6,526 bases of DNA from Hyphomicrobiales bacterium (GCA_028290085.1 JAQGKN010000398.1:1-6526), one strand, 5' to 3'; shown: positions 1 through 6,295, counted from the first letter of the stretch. The notes: generated by a model not told the origin, from the letters alone. Numbers and translations: made by a program.

Positions 1-320
1 TGAAGATGCGTTACACCAATCCGGAAACCGGCGACCACGCCATGCCGACCATCGGCGCCTTCATCCAGCTTCTGCCGAAGGGCTTTGCGACGAGCCGCTA
101 TCGCGCGACCGACGCCACCGTCTTCTCAGTGGTCGAGGGCACGGGCCGCACGAAGGTCGGCGACAAGGTGTTCGATTGGAAGCCGCAGGACATTTTTGTC
201 GTGCCGAGCTGGCATCCCGTGGTGCATGAAGCCAACTCCGATGCGGTGCTCTTCAGCTTCTCCGACCGCCCTGTGCAGGAGAAGCTCGGGCTCTATCGCG
301 AGGACCGCGGTAACGCCTGA
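1..320 (+). CDS. Gentisate 1,2-dioxygenase, C-terminal part (5' end outside window)
   Basis: This is the last ~105 residues of a bicupin ring-cleaving dioxygenase. The family opens gentisate (2,5-dihydroxybenzoate) to maleylpyruvate in the cytoplasm using Fe(II) and O2, in the gentisate route of aromatic degradation. The reading frame is already open at the window edge (codon AAG at 3-5), so the ATG at 6 is probably internal. The visible part is the C-terminal cupin domain: MRYTNPETG, HAMPTIGAFIQLLPKGF, VVEGTGRTKVGD and the closing VLFSFSDRPVQEKLGLYRE, which match my memory of gentisate dioxygenase C-termini closely. The catalytic iron in this family sits mainly in the N-terminal cupin, which cannot be seen here. 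1-Hydroxy-2-naphthoate or salicylate dioxygenases of the same family are the main alternatives. The frame ends cleanly at TGA 318-320, and nothing suggests a pseudogene. Partner genes for maleylpyruvate isomerisation and hydrolysis would be expected upstream. Confidence 0.85.
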   Translation, partial: KMRYTNPETGDHAMPTIGAFIQLLPKGFATSRYRATDATVFSVVEGTGRTKVGDKVFDWKPQDIFVVPSWHPVVHEANSDAVLFSFSDRPVQEKLGLYREDRGNA

Positions 321-356
321 CGGCAAAGCAATCCAGATGGCGGCACGCCCCATAGA

Positions 357-388
357 GAGAAGAGGTCTCAGATGAGGGGCCTCTTCTC
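357..388 (+). promoter_or_regulatory. Perfect 9-bp inverted repeat in the leader of the DUF2177 gene
   Basis: GAGAAGAGG (357-365) is the exact reverse complement of CCTCTTCTC (380-388). In RNA, the inner bases 366-369 and 376-379 can extend the stem with two G-C and two G-U pairs, leaving the loop AGATGA. It lies 36 bases after the dioxygenase stop. No T-run follows on the + strand, so it is a poor match for an intrinsic terminator. The 5' arm carries an AGAGG that would serve as the Shine-Dalgarno of the ATG at 372, so folding would hide that ribosome site. It may be a weak terminator, an mRNA-stabilising 3' end of the dioxygenase transcript, or a translational control element. Confidence 0.5.
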
Positions 389-410
389 GAGCCGGGGCTT
401 GCGGCGATGA
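372..410 (+). CDS. Possible 12-residue leader peptide overlapping the DUF2177 start
   Basis: An ATG at 372 preceded by AGAGG (361-365, 6-base gap) opens a 12-codon frame reading MRGLFSSRGLRR. Its TGA (408-410) overlaps the ATG of the DUF2177 gene at 407 as ATGA, the classic translational-coupling arrangement. The downstream gene has no good ribosome site of its own, which fits coupling. The frame is the same as that of the dioxygenase and has no stop between 321 and 407, so read-through of the dioxygenase TGA would run through this peptide. No amino-acid bias typical of attenuation leaders is seen. This is inference from signals only; a frame this short can arise by chance. Confidence 0.3.
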   Translation: MRGLFSSRGLRR

Positions 411-811
411 TGCGCTACATCTGGACCTATGGGGCGACACTTGTCGCATTTCTGGCCATCGACCTCGTCTGGCTCGGATTCATCGCCAAGAATTTCTACC
501 GCGACCAGTTGGGGACGCTGATGCTCGACCGGCCCTCGCTGGCAATCGGGCTCGGTTTCTATGTGCTCTTCGCCTTTGGAATCGTGGTGTTCGCGGTGAC
601 GCCGGGCCTGCGCGAGGGCAGCTGGCGCACAACGCTGATGCTCGGCGCCCTGCTCGGTCTCATCGCATACGGCACCTACGACCTGACCAATCTCGCGACG
701 CTGCGCAACTGGCCGGTGACGATGAGCCTCGTCGACATGTGCTGGGGCTCCGTGCTCACGGCCAGTTCCGCGATGGTCGGCTATTTCGTCGGCTCGTACC
801 TGCTGAAATAA
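407..811 (+). CDS. DUF2177 family integral membrane protein
   Basis: A 134-residue inner-membrane protein of unknown function. Four hydrophobic helices are visible at about residues 5-27, 45-65, 75-92 and 108-132. The features I associate with DUF2177 are present: the DLVWLGFIAKNFY segment at the end of helix 1, YGTYDLTNLATLRNW at about 88-102, and VDMCWGSVLTA at about 109-119. The length is typical of the family, so the gene looks complete. Start: the frame is closed upstream by TAG at 353-355, leaving only the adjacent ATGs at 407 and 410. Neither has a strong Shine-Dalgarno, and a short upstream ORF overlaps the first as ATGA. The gene is co-directional with the dioxygenase (86-bp gap) and converges on the phosphatase-like gene with only 4 bp between stops. 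Family assignment is fairly sure; function is unknown. Confidence 0.85.
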   Translation: MMRYIWTYGATLVAFLAIDLVWLGFIAKNFYRDQLGTLMLDRPSLAIGLGFYVLFAFGIVVFAVTPGLREGSWRTTLMLGALLGLIAYGTYDLTNLATLRNWPVTMSLVDMCWGSVLTASSAMVGYFVGSYLLK

Positions 812-815
812 CGGC

Positions 816-1292
816 TCAGAGCGTGCCCATGGGGTGCCAGTCGAGAAGATCCTTGATCTTCTTCTGCAGCCCTTCGCGGACGGCGCGGTAGGCCTCCAGC
901 ATGTTTTCGCGCGTGCCCTGCACTGCCGTGGGGTCGATTGTCGGCCAATAGATGACGTCGACCGCCATCGTGCGTGTGAATTCCAAGGCGCGGTGATGCG
1001 CCTCGGGTGACAACGTCACGATCATATCGAAGCTCGAGTCCTCGAGATCCTCAAACGTGTGCGGACGATGGCTGCTCATGTCGATGCCGATTTCGTCCAT
1101 GGCGGCCACGGCGAAACCGTCCGGCTCGCCGCTGCGGACGCCCGCCGACTGAATGTAGATCTCTCGTCCGAACAGATGTTTGGCCATGGCTTCGGCCATG
1201 GGCGAGCGTACGGTATTCATCGAACATGCGAAGAGGATCGACTGCGGCCGCTTGCCCGGTTCGTGCATCGTGCCCGGCGTGTCGCCGCTCAT
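816..1292 (-). CDS. Low-molecular-weight protein tyrosine phosphatase-like protein
   Basis: A 158-residue protein of the LMW phosphatase/arsenate reductase fold. The phosphate-binding loop is near the N-terminus: CSMNTVRSP, with nucleophile C23 and R29 in a C-x5-R-S arrangement, after the strand SILFA. The likely general acid is D120 in WPTIDPTAV, where LMW phosphatases carry an Asp-Pro pair. Other family segments are IYIQSAGVRSGEPDGFAVAAMDEIGID and SHRPHTFEDL. Compared with classical enzymes (CxGNxCRS), position 25 is Met instead of Gly and position 28 is Val instead of Cys, so activity may be altered. It is the last gene of the minus-strand hisD block, 52 bp after the UPF0262 stop, a conserved neighbourhood in rhizobia. 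No good Shine-Dalgarno precedes 1292; an ATG at 1268 (residue 9) is an alternative. Substrate is unknown, and nothing nearby suggests arsenic resistance. Confidence 0.85.
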   Translation of the reverse strand: MSGDTPGTMHEPGKRPQSILFACSMNTVRSPMAEAMAKHLFGREIYIQSAGVRSGEPDGFAVAAMDEIGIDMSSHRPHTFEDLEDSSFDMIVTLSPEAHHRALEFTRTMAVDVIYWPTIDPTAVQGTRENMLEAYRAVREGLQKKIKDLLDWHPMGTL

Positions 1293-1344
1293 GGGCAGCC
1301 CGCCCGGTGCCGCGTCGCCGTCGAGCCCCCTGCGCGCATCGGAG

Positions 1345-1833
1345 TCAGCCCTTCCAGTGCAGGGCCGTGACGAGGGTAAAGATGCGCCGCGCGGTGTCGA
1401 AATCGCAATCGATCTTGCCTTTCAGCCTCTCAGCCAGGAGCCGCGCGCCGTCATTGTGGAGGCCGCGCCGTCCCATGTCGATGGCTTCGATCTGATTGGG
1501 TGTCGCCGTACGTATCGCGGCGTAATAGCTCTCGCAGACCATGAAGTAGTCCTTGAGGATGCGCCTGAACGGGGTGAGCGACAGAATGTGCGTCATCACC
1601 GCGTCGCCCTCCGCCTCGCGGATCTCGAAAGCGAGCTTGGCCTCGTGCAGGGCGATATTGAGCTCGTAGGGGCCGCCCTCGTGATCGGGTACGCCGAAGC
1701 AGTTCTCCTCCACGAGATCGTAGATCGCGATGGCGCGCTCGTGCTCCTGGTCGGGATTACCGCGCCCGATCGAGGCATCGTCCAGTGTCACGGACATCAG
1801 GCGCTTGCGGGAGGAGAGAGCGGGATCTTCCAT
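1345..1833 (-). CDS. UPF0262 family protein
   Basis: A 162-residue soluble protein of a conserved alphaproteobacterial family with no assigned function. The family's most recognisable stretches are present: [20 protein letters not shown] near residues 15-34, [54 protein letters not shown] and the C-terminal [19 protein letters not shown]. No signal peptide or membrane segment is seen. The open frame extends upstream to 1908, but that extension lies inside hisD and is not family-like. I therefore start at ATG 1833, which gives the normal length; ATG 1797 (MSVTLDD) is possible. The start is only 4 bp after the hisD stop and lacks a clear ribosome site, so translational coupling to hisD is likely. 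Family assignment is confident; a role linked to histidine synthesis is only suggested by position. Confidence 0.92.
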   Translation of the reverse strand: MEDPALSSRKRLMSVTLDDASIGRGNPDQEHERAIAIYDLVEENCFGVPDHEGGPYELNIALHEAKLAFEIREAEGDAVMTHILSLTPFRRILKDYFMVCESYYAAIRTATPNQIEAIDMGRRGLHNDGARLLAERLKGKIDCDFDTARRIFTLVTALHWKG

Positions 1834-1837
1834 GCGC

Positions 1838-3133
1838 TCAGCCGAGGTTGAGGCGGATGGCGACCGAGCGCGCGTGAGCCTGCAGGCCCTCGGCTTCACC
1901 GAGCGCAATGGCCGCCGGGCCCAGGGCGCGCAGGCTTTCCGCGCTGCATTTCAGCAGCGAGGTGCGCTTGACGAAATCATAGACGCCGAGGCCAGACGAG
2001 AAGCGCGCGGACCGCGCGGTCGGCAGAACATGGTTGGAACCGCCAACATAATCGCCGATGGCTTCGGGCGTGTAGCCGCCGATGAAGATGGCGCCGGCGT
2101 TGGTGATGCGCTCCGACAGAGCATCCGCATCGACGCCGATGATCTCCAGATGCTCGGGCGCGAGCCTGTCGACCAGCGGGATCGCCTCGGCCAGCGAAGG
2201 CACCAAAAGGATCGCGCCGAAATCGCGCCAGCTCGCGGTGGCGATGTCGCGGCGTGGCAACGAGGCCATCTGGCTCTCGACGCTGCGGGCGACTGCGTCG
2301 GCGAGAGCCGCATCGTCGGTCACGAGGATGGATTGCGCCGCCGTGTCATGCTCGGCCTGCGCGAGCAGATCGGCCGCAACCCAATCGGGATTGGCGGTAG
2401 CGTCGGCCAGCACCACGACTTCCGAGGGGCCCGCGATCATGTCGATACCGACGGTGCCGAACACGCGGCGCTTGGCAGCCGCAACGAAGGCATTGCCGGG
2501 GCCGACGATTTTGGCGACGGGCGCGATGGTCTGCGTGCCAAAGGCGAGCGCGGCAACGGCCTGCGCACCGCCCACGCGGTAGACCTCGTCGACACCGGCG
2601 AGTTTCGCGGCTGCGAGAACCAGCGGGTTGAGGATGCCGTCGGGCGCGGGCACCACCATGACGACACGCCCCACGCCCGCGACCTTGGCAGGCGCCGCAT
2701 TCATGAGCACGGACGAGGGATAGCTCGCGGTGCCGCCGGGCACGTAGAGGCCAACCGACTGGATAGCCGTCCAGCGCCAGCCGAGTTCGACGCCCAGCGC
2801 ATCGGTGAAGCGCTGGTCCTGCGGACGCTGGCGCTCGTGATAAGCGACGATGCGGGCATGGGCGAGGCGCAGCGCATCGAGCGCGCGCTCATCGCAGGCC
2901 GCCGTGGCCGCTTCGAGTTCTTCCTCGGTGACGCGCAGGCCCATGGCCGCCAGATCGACTCGATCGAACTTGCGCGAATAATCGACCAGCGCCGCGTCGC
3001 CGCGCGCCACGACATCGGCGATGATGTCGCGCACGATCACGTCGACCTCCTCCGACACCTCCCGCTTCATCGCGAGAAGGGACTCGAAACTCGCCTTGAA
3101 ACCGGCATGCGTCATATCGAGCCGCATCACCAT
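1838..3133 (-). CDS. hisD: Histidinol dehydrogenase
   Basis: A 431-residue cytoplasmic enzyme that oxidises L-histidinol to L-histidine in two NAD-dependent steps, ending histidine synthesis (EC 1.1.1.23). Zinc ligands expected from the E. coli enzyme are all seen: Q259 and H262 (LAQAEHD), D361 ([10 protein letters not shown]) and H420 (LQAHARS). The catalytic pair is E327-H328 (LAPEHLE). Also present are [48 protein letters not shown] and the signature [15 protein letters not shown]. The open frame reaches 3241, but I start at ATG 3133: GGAG lies 8 bases upstream, the extension would overlap the preceding gene, and 431 residues is normal length. A second ATG at 3127 is less well spaced. It follows the DUF2948 gene by 34 bp and precedes UPF0262 by 4 bp, as in an operon. 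Unlike enteric bacteria, hisD here is away from other his genes. Confidence 0.98.
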   Translation of the reverse strand: MVMRLDMTHAGFKASFESLLAMKREVSEEVDVIVRDIIADVVARGDAALVDYSRKFDRVDLAAMGLRVTEEELEAATAACDERALDALRLAHARIVAYHERQRPQDQRFTDALGVELGWRWTAIQSVGLYVPGGTASYPSSVLMNAAPAKVAGVGRVVMVVPAPDGILNPLVLAAAKLAGVDEVYRVGGAQAVAALAFGTQTIAPVAKIVGPGNAFVAAAKRRVFGTVGIDMIAGPSEVVVLADATANPDWVAADLLAQAEHDTAAQSILVTDDAALADAVARSVESQMASLPRRDIATASWRDFGAILLVPSLAEAIPLVDRLAPEHLEIIGVDADALSERITNAGAIFIGGYTPEAIGDYVGGSNHVLPTARSARFSSGLGVYDFVKRTSLLKCSAESLRALGPAAIALGEAEGLQAHARSVAIRLNLG

Positions 3134-3141
3134 GCAGTGCA

Positions 3142-3145
3142 CTCC
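3142..3145 (-). promoter_or_regulatory. Ribosome binding site that fixes the hisD start
   Basis: On the minus strand GGAG lies 8 bases before the ATG at 3133 and 14 bases before the in-frame ATG at 3127. The spacing favours 3133 and argues against the longer open frame that starts at 3241. Confidence 0.65.
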
Positions 3146-3167
3146 AAGATCAGATCCACGTACCGGA

Positions 3168-3659
3168 TCACTTCCCCTCGTCCGGGGCGTCGTCGATGGC
3201 ATGGCCGGGTTTGTGCTGCGCGCTCCAGCGCGGACCCACATCGCGCATCTGCGCGTCTACGCATTCAACGTCGAGCCGGATACCAGCCCCGCCCGAAAAG
3301 GTCAGAACCACCGTCCCCGCCGGCGTCTCGGTTTCCTCGAAGGCGATGCTCAGCAAGTTCAGAACCGAAGCCGTATCGTCCCGATGAAAGCCTGTCGAGG
3401 AGACTTTCGTGACGTTGTCGAAATGCAAGCCCGCCCGGCAGCGCTCCATCCGGCCTGCCTCGGCTGCCACCCAATCGAAGCGTGAGGCGAGCAGCGCAAA
3501 GCGACGCTGGCGCGGCAGGAAGGCGACGTCGGCAACCCGCACCACCGCATCCTGCAGATTGCAGGAGACGACCGCGAGGTCTTCGGCGTCCAGCGCAACC
3601 AGGCGCAAGGCTTCGGGCAAGGCGGCGGATTTTTCCGCTGTCTCGTTCGTCGTCTGCAT
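3168..3659 (-). CDS. DUF2948 family protein
   Basis: A 163-residue soluble protein of an uncharacterised alphaproteobacterial family usually found next to hisD and murA. Recognisable segments are LRLVALDAEDLAVVSCNLQD at about 18-37, VADVAFLPRQRRFALLASRFDW, RCRAGLHFDNVTKV, LNLLSIAFE and GTVVLTFSGGAGIRLDVEC followed by RDVGPRW. No signal peptide or helix is seen. The frame is open back to a GTG at 3806, which has GGGAG 9 bases upstream. However, the extra 49 residues are Pro/Arg/Ala-rich and not family-like, and ATG 3659 has GGGGA 6 bases upstream and gives normal length, so I use 3659. It is the first gene of the hisD block. In many relatives murA comes directly before it, but here an oppositely oriented gene intervenes. 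Function is unknown. Confidence 0.9.
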   Translation of the reverse strand: MQTTNETAEKSAALPEALRLVALDAEDLAVVSCNLQDAVVRVADVAFLPRQRRFALLASRFDWVAAEAGRMERCRAGLHFDNVTKVSSTGFHRDDTASVLNLLSIAFEETETPAGTVVLTFSGGAGIRLDVECVDAQMRDVGPRWSAQHKPGHAIDDAPDEGK

Positions 3660-3681
3660 ATCGGATCCCCGTTCTGGTCCC

Positions 3682-3710
3682 GTGTTAGCGGGAGCCAGAC
3701 GGGCAGGCAA
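3682..3710 (-). promoter_or_regulatory. Candidate sigma70-type promoter for the DUF2948-hisD block
   Basis: Read on the minus strand, TTGCCT (3705-3710) and TAACAC (3682-3687) are separated by 17 bases. Transcription would start near 3675, leaving a short leader with the GGGGA ribosome site before ATG 3659. The -10 match is weak (3 of 6). A promoter is expected in this intergenic region because the block has no co-directional gene directly upstream. If used, it would rule out the longer GTG 3806 start. Confidence 0.25.
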
Positions 3711-3813
3711 GAGCGAGGCGCCCGTCCGGAAGCCCAAGCGCGCCACGAATTCACGCCACTGCGCGCGGGCGCCCGCCGGACGCGGCGAGAATTGATGGTC
3801 TGGCACGGTCGTA

Positions 3814-3850
3814 ATCTCCCAAATTCGCCTTCCTGGAAGGGCCGGGAGAT
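3814..3850. repeat. Nested inverted repeat in the divergent intergenic region
   Basis: ATCTCCC (3814-3820) and GGGAGAT (3844-3850) are exact reverse complements. Between them is a second perfect palindrome, CCTTCC-T-GGAAGG (3828-3840). The element lies between the divergent DUF2948 (start 3659) and secreted-peptide (start 3941) genes, where an operator or bidirectional control site could sit. No T-run follows on either side, so it is not a convincing terminator. On the minus strand the outer arm contains the GGGAG that would serve the alternative GTG start at 3806. The rest of 3660-3940 shows only a weak TTGCCA/TAGCGT pair (3882-3910, 17-base spacer) facing the + gene. Confidence 0.45.
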
Positions 3851-3940
3851 CAACGCGCCGCGGGCTTGCCCGTTGCGCCGGTTGCCATGGCCTCGGCTGA
3901 ACGATAGCGTCTGATACCCATCGCAGCGAAGGACTGGGAG

Positions 3941-4222
3941 ATGAGAGGGAGCGCTAACGCCTTGTGCCACCGACGGCTGCTCTCGCCGGCTGCCTTCCTG
4001 TGCGCAGCGCTCGCCACCCTGATAGCGCTCGTCAGCAGCAGCGCCATGGCCGTCGATAATTCCAACCGGGCGCGCAAGCCGCACTACAGGCCCTATGACC
4101 CGGGCTTGCGCTGCCAGACGGGTCCGCAGGCCTGCTGGCTCGCCTCGGCGCAGCAGGTCGGACGGCAATGCACCTGCGACAAGCCCGGAACCAAACGGGG
4201 CTACGGGCGAGTCATCCGGTAA
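3941..4222 (+). CDS. Small secreted four-cysteine protein, hypothetical
   Basis: A 93-residue protein with a clear Sec signal peptide: a basic start (RR at 11-12), a hydrophobic core at about 17-32 and an Ala-Met-Ala cleavage motif after residue 37. The mature part is about 56 residues, hydrophilic and basic, with cysteines at 58, 65, 77 and 79 in the segments RCQTGPQACWLA and QCTCDKPG, ending GYGRVIR. The C-x6-C-x11-C-x-C pattern resembles short periplasmic hypothetical proteins I recall from rhizobia, with one or two disulphides likely. No enzymatic motif is seen. AAGGA (3929-3933) lies 7 bases before the ATG, a good ribosome site. The gene is divergent from the DUF2948 block and converges on murA with a 5-bp gap, so it has its own promoter. 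Function is unknown. Confidence 0.75.
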   Translation: MRGSANALCHRRLLSPAAFLCAALATLIALVSSSAMAVDNSNRARKPHYRPYDPGLRCQTGPQACWLASAQQVGRQCTCDKPGTKRGYGRVIR

Positions 4223-4227
4223 TTCGT

Positions 4228-5523
4228 TTAGCCGGCATCGGACACGCGCTCGATCTCCGCGCCACAGGCTTCGAGCTTCTGCTCCAGCCGCTCGAAACCG
4301 CGATCGAGATGATAAACGCGGTGAACCAGCGTCTCGCCTTCGGCCGCCAGAGCCGCAATGACTAGCGACACCGAGGCGCGAAGGTCCGTCGCCATGACGG
4401 GCGCACCCTTCAGGCGAGCGACGCCGTCAACGATGGCGGTATCGTCTTCGAGGCGGATATGAGCGCCCAGACGCGCCAGCTCCTGCACGTGCATGAAGCG
4501 GTTTTCGAAAATCGTCTCGGTGATCCGCGACGTACCCTTGGCGCGCGTCATCAGCGCCATGAACTGCGCCTGCAGATCGGTCGGGAAGCCCGGGTAAGGC
4601 TCGGTCGTCACGTCTACCGGCATGATACCGGAGCCGTTGCGGCGAATGCGCAAGCCCTCGCTGGTGGAGGAAATCTCGGCGCCTGTCTGCGCCAGAATTT
4701 CCAGTGCACCCGGGAGGATCGCGGCAGTGGCGCCCTGCAGCAGCAGGTCGCCGCCGGTCATGGCGACTGCCATCGCATAAGTGCCCGCCTCGATACGGTC
4801 AGGAAGCACGGCATGGCGTGCGCCGTGCAAGCTGCCGACGCCCTCGATCTCGAGCGTGGAGGTGCCCGCGCCCTTGATCTTGGCGCCCATCTTCACGAGG
4901 CAATCTGCGAGATCGCGCACTTCGGGCTCACGCGCCGCGTTGTGCACGACCGTATGGCCATTTGCGAGAACGGCGGACATGAGCGCCGTGTGCGTGCCGC
5001 CGACCGTCACTTTCGGGAAGGTAATCTCGGCACCGCGCAGGCCCTTGGGTGCCTCCGCGATCACGTAGCCCGACTCGATCTCGATCTGCGCACCCAGCTT
5101 TTCGAGCACCATGAGCAGAAGATCCACGGGGCGCGTGCCGATGGCGCAGCCGCCAGGCAGGGAGACCTTGGCACGGCCCATGCGTGCGACCAGCGGGGCC
5201 ACCACCCAAAAACTCGCCCGCATGCGCGACACGAGGTCGTAGGGCGCCGTGGTATCGACGATGTCGGAAGCATCGAGATGCATCGTCTGGCCGGCATAGG
5301 GGCCATCGCCCGTGCGCTTGCCCTCGATCCGGTAATCGACCCCGTGATTGCCCAGGATGCGCATCAGAAGGTTGACGTCGGCGAGGCGCGGCACGTTTTC
5401 CAGCGTGAGGACCTCGCGCGTCAGCAGCGACGCAATCATCAGCGGCAAAGCGGCGTTCTTAGCGCCGGAAATCGGGATGGTTCCAACCAGCGGGTTGCCG
5501 CCGACGATACGAATGCGATCCAT
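4228..5523 (-). CDS. murA: UDP-N-acetylglucosamine 1-carboxyvinyltransferase
   Basis: A 431-residue cytoplasmic enzyme transferring enolpyruvate from PEP to UDP-GlcNAc, the first committed step of peptidoglycan synthesis (EC 2.5.1.7) and the target of fosfomycin. Key elements are intact: K22-N23 in [12 protein letters not shown], the catalytic loop [14 protein letters not shown] with C126 (so expected to be fosfomycin-sensitive), the general base D316 in [19 protein letters not shown] at 379-385 and the PEP-contacting arginine R408 in [11 protein letters not shown]. Length is normal for the alphaproteobacterial form. The ATG at 5523 is preceded by GAGGA with a short 3-4 base gap, and the N-terminus [12 protein letters not shown] is family-typical. 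The small basic-protein gene lies 151 bp upstream on the same strand, so co-transcription is plausible. At its 3' end it meets the secreted-peptide gene head-on with 5 bp between stops and no obvious terminator. Confidence 0.98.
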   Translation of the reverse strand: MDRIRIVGGNPLVGTIPISGAKNAALPLMIASLLTREVLTLENVPRLADVNLLMRILGNHGVDYRIEGKRTGDGPYAGQTMHLDASDIVDTTAPYDLVSRMRASFWVVAPLVARMGRAKVSLPGGCAIGTRPVDLLLMVLEKLGAQIEIESGYVIAEAPKGLRGAEITFPKVTVGGTHTALMSAVLANGHTVVHNAAREPEVRDLADCLVKMGAKIKGAGTSTLEIEGVGSLHGARHAVLPDRIEAGTYAMAVAMTGGDLLLQGATAAILPGALEILAQTGAEISSTSEGLRIRRNGSGIMPVDVTTEPYPGFPTDLQAQFMALMTRAKGTSRITETIFENRFMHVQELARLGAHIRLEDDTAIVDGVARLKGAPVMATDLRASVSLVIAALAAEGETLVHRVYHLDRGFERLEQKLEACGAEIERVSDAG

Positions 5524-5674
5524 CGTTCCTCACTCGGGGGCTGGCGACAATCGCTGCCTTGACCCATCCATGTCAGCCTGTCGCGCCCGAACATGGCGCC
5601 AACGCGGCAGGGCCGACGGGCCCGGTTCACTTGTCCACAGGAAGAAGTACGGCGGGAGCCGTTCGTAATCCCGG

Positions 5675-5899
5675 CTATTCTTTCCCGTCCAGAGTGCCCG
5701 GAGAGGCCGTTGCGCGCCCGCGCGCCTGCGCCTTGCGACGCTGAAGATTCGCCCGCAGAGCCGCCGCCAGCCGTTCCGCGGCCGCGGCCTTGGATGCCAC
5801 GACATGGGCCGACTGTGTCGCCAGCCTGCCCCCTGCGGGCGCTTTGGGCGGCGCCGGGTCGCGGGGGTCCGATTCGTCTGCCGTCATCTTGCGTGCCAT
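5675..5899 (-). CDS. Small basic hypothetical protein upstream of murA
   Basis: A 74-residue protein, charged and Ala-rich, without signal peptide or membrane segment. The first 30 residues are low-complexity (Asp/Pro/Ala). The C-terminal half carries a helical, strongly basic block, RLAAALRANLQRRKAQAR (about 44-61), which resembles a motif in short uncharacterised alphaproteobacterial proteins next to murA. The open frame runs further upstream to 6178, but that part is the antisense of the tRNA gene and is not real protein. ATG 5899 is chosen as the first start outside the artefact; ATG 5887 (MTADES) is equally possible, and neither has a strong ribosome site. A candidate promoter lies just upstream. 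The basic helix could bind nucleic acid, but that is a guess. Confidence 0.65.
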   Translation of the reverse strand: MARKMTADESDPRDPAPPKAPAGGRLATQSAHVVASKAAAAERLAAALRANLQRRKAQARGRATASPGTLDGKE

Positions 5900-5929
5900 G
5901 CGGTCGCACCGGCAAGCCGCCGGCGCCTG

Positions 5930-5958
5930 CTTGTAAGCAGAAGCGCCATCGCAGGCAA
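5930..5958 (-). promoter_or_regulatory. Candidate sigma70-type promoter for the small basic protein (and murA)
   Basis: On the minus strand TTGCCT (5953-5958) and TACAAG (5930-5935) are separated by exactly 17 bases, each matching 4 of 6 consensus positions. Transcription would start near 5922, about 22 bases before ATG 5899. It lies in the intergenic region between this gene and the divergent tRNA gene, where a promoter is expected. I found no equally good candidate in the 151 bp directly upstream of murA. Confidence 0.35.
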
Positions 5959-6102
5959 GACGTGCGGTTTGCGCGGGACGAAAGCGGAAAAACGGGAAAC
6001 GAGCTTCAGCAGCACGGCGAGGCGCTTGCCAAGCACCCCGCCCTATGTCACAAGGCGCCCTCTTCGACGCGACGCGCCACACGGCGACACGCCCGATCAG
6101 AC

Positions 6103-6177
6103 GCTGCGGTAGCTCAGTGGTAGAGCACTCCATTGGTAATGGAGAGGTCGACAGTTCAATCCTGTCTCGCAGCACCA
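6103..6177 (+). tRNA. tRNA-Thr (anticodon GGT), CCA encoded
   Basis: The full cloverleaf can be drawn. The acceptor arm GCTGCGG (6103-6109) pairs with TCGCAGC (6167-6173), the last pair being G-U. The D-arm is AGCTCAGTGGTAGAGC. The anticodon stem CTCCA/TGGAG encloses the loop TTGGTAA with anticodon GGT. The variable loop is AGGTC, and the T-arm GACAG-TTCAATC-CTGTC is perfect. Discriminator A6174 is followed by an encoded CCA (6174-6177 reads ACCA). Anticodon GGT reads threonine codons ACC and ACU. Six T residues (6178-6183) follow directly and may help end transcription. No strong promoter was seen in 5960-6102. The base composition changes sharply just after this gene. Confidence 0.97.
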
Positions 6178-6281
6178 TTTTTTCAAGAATTGTCCAAACA
6201 GGCTAAGAGCGATTCAAAACCAACTTAGCGCCGATTCCGCCTCGCCTATTGAGATGTTTAACGCCGAGTATTTCCTCGACC

Positions 6282-6295
6282 TGCTATGTATAGCA
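6282..6295. repeat. 14-bp palindrome flanked by ACCTG direct repeats
   Basis: TGCTAT (6282-6287) and ATAGCA (6290-6295) are exact reverse complements around GT. The pentamer ACCTG overlaps the left side (6279-6283) and abuts the right side (6296-6300). The arrangement could be an operator half-site pair or a recombinase site in the AT-rich segment. A chance origin is also possible. Confidence 0.35.

Noticed and set aside
126..449. Minus-strand frame opposite the dioxygenase end and DUF2177 start
   Set aside because: Spans two real + strand genes, with no recognisable features.
1730..3412. Long + strand open frame (560 codons) opposite hisD
   Set aside because: It mirrors the highly conserved hisD on the other strand; long antisense frames are common in GC-rich genes. 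Its translation is rich in Arg/Ala/Gly with no recognisable domain.
3660..3806. Longer DUF2948 form starting at GTG 3806
   Set aside because: It has a GGGAG upstream, but the added 49 residues do not resemble the family, and ATG 3659 has its own ribosome site and gives normal length.
3359..4168. 269-codon minus-strand frame across DUF2948 and the intergenic region
   Set aside because: Overlaps the real DUF2948 gene in another frame and the secreted-peptide gene on the other strand; Arg/Pro/Ala-rich, no family resemblance.
4459..5562. 367-codon + strand frame opposite murA
   Set aside because: Antisense shadow of murA with no domain features; murA itself is unambiguous.
5610..5623. GGGCC-GACG-GGCCC hairpin upstream of murA as a terminator
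   Set aside because: Five-pair GC stem with no T-run on either strand; common by chance at this GC content.
5631..5639. TTGTCCACA, one mismatch from a DnaA box
   Set aside because: Single copy without clustering, AT-rich unwinding region or replication genes; expected by chance.
5900..6178. N-terminal extension of the small basic protein (MVLRDRIELSTSPLP...)
   Set aside because: This is the well-known artefact of translating the antisense of a tRNA gene.
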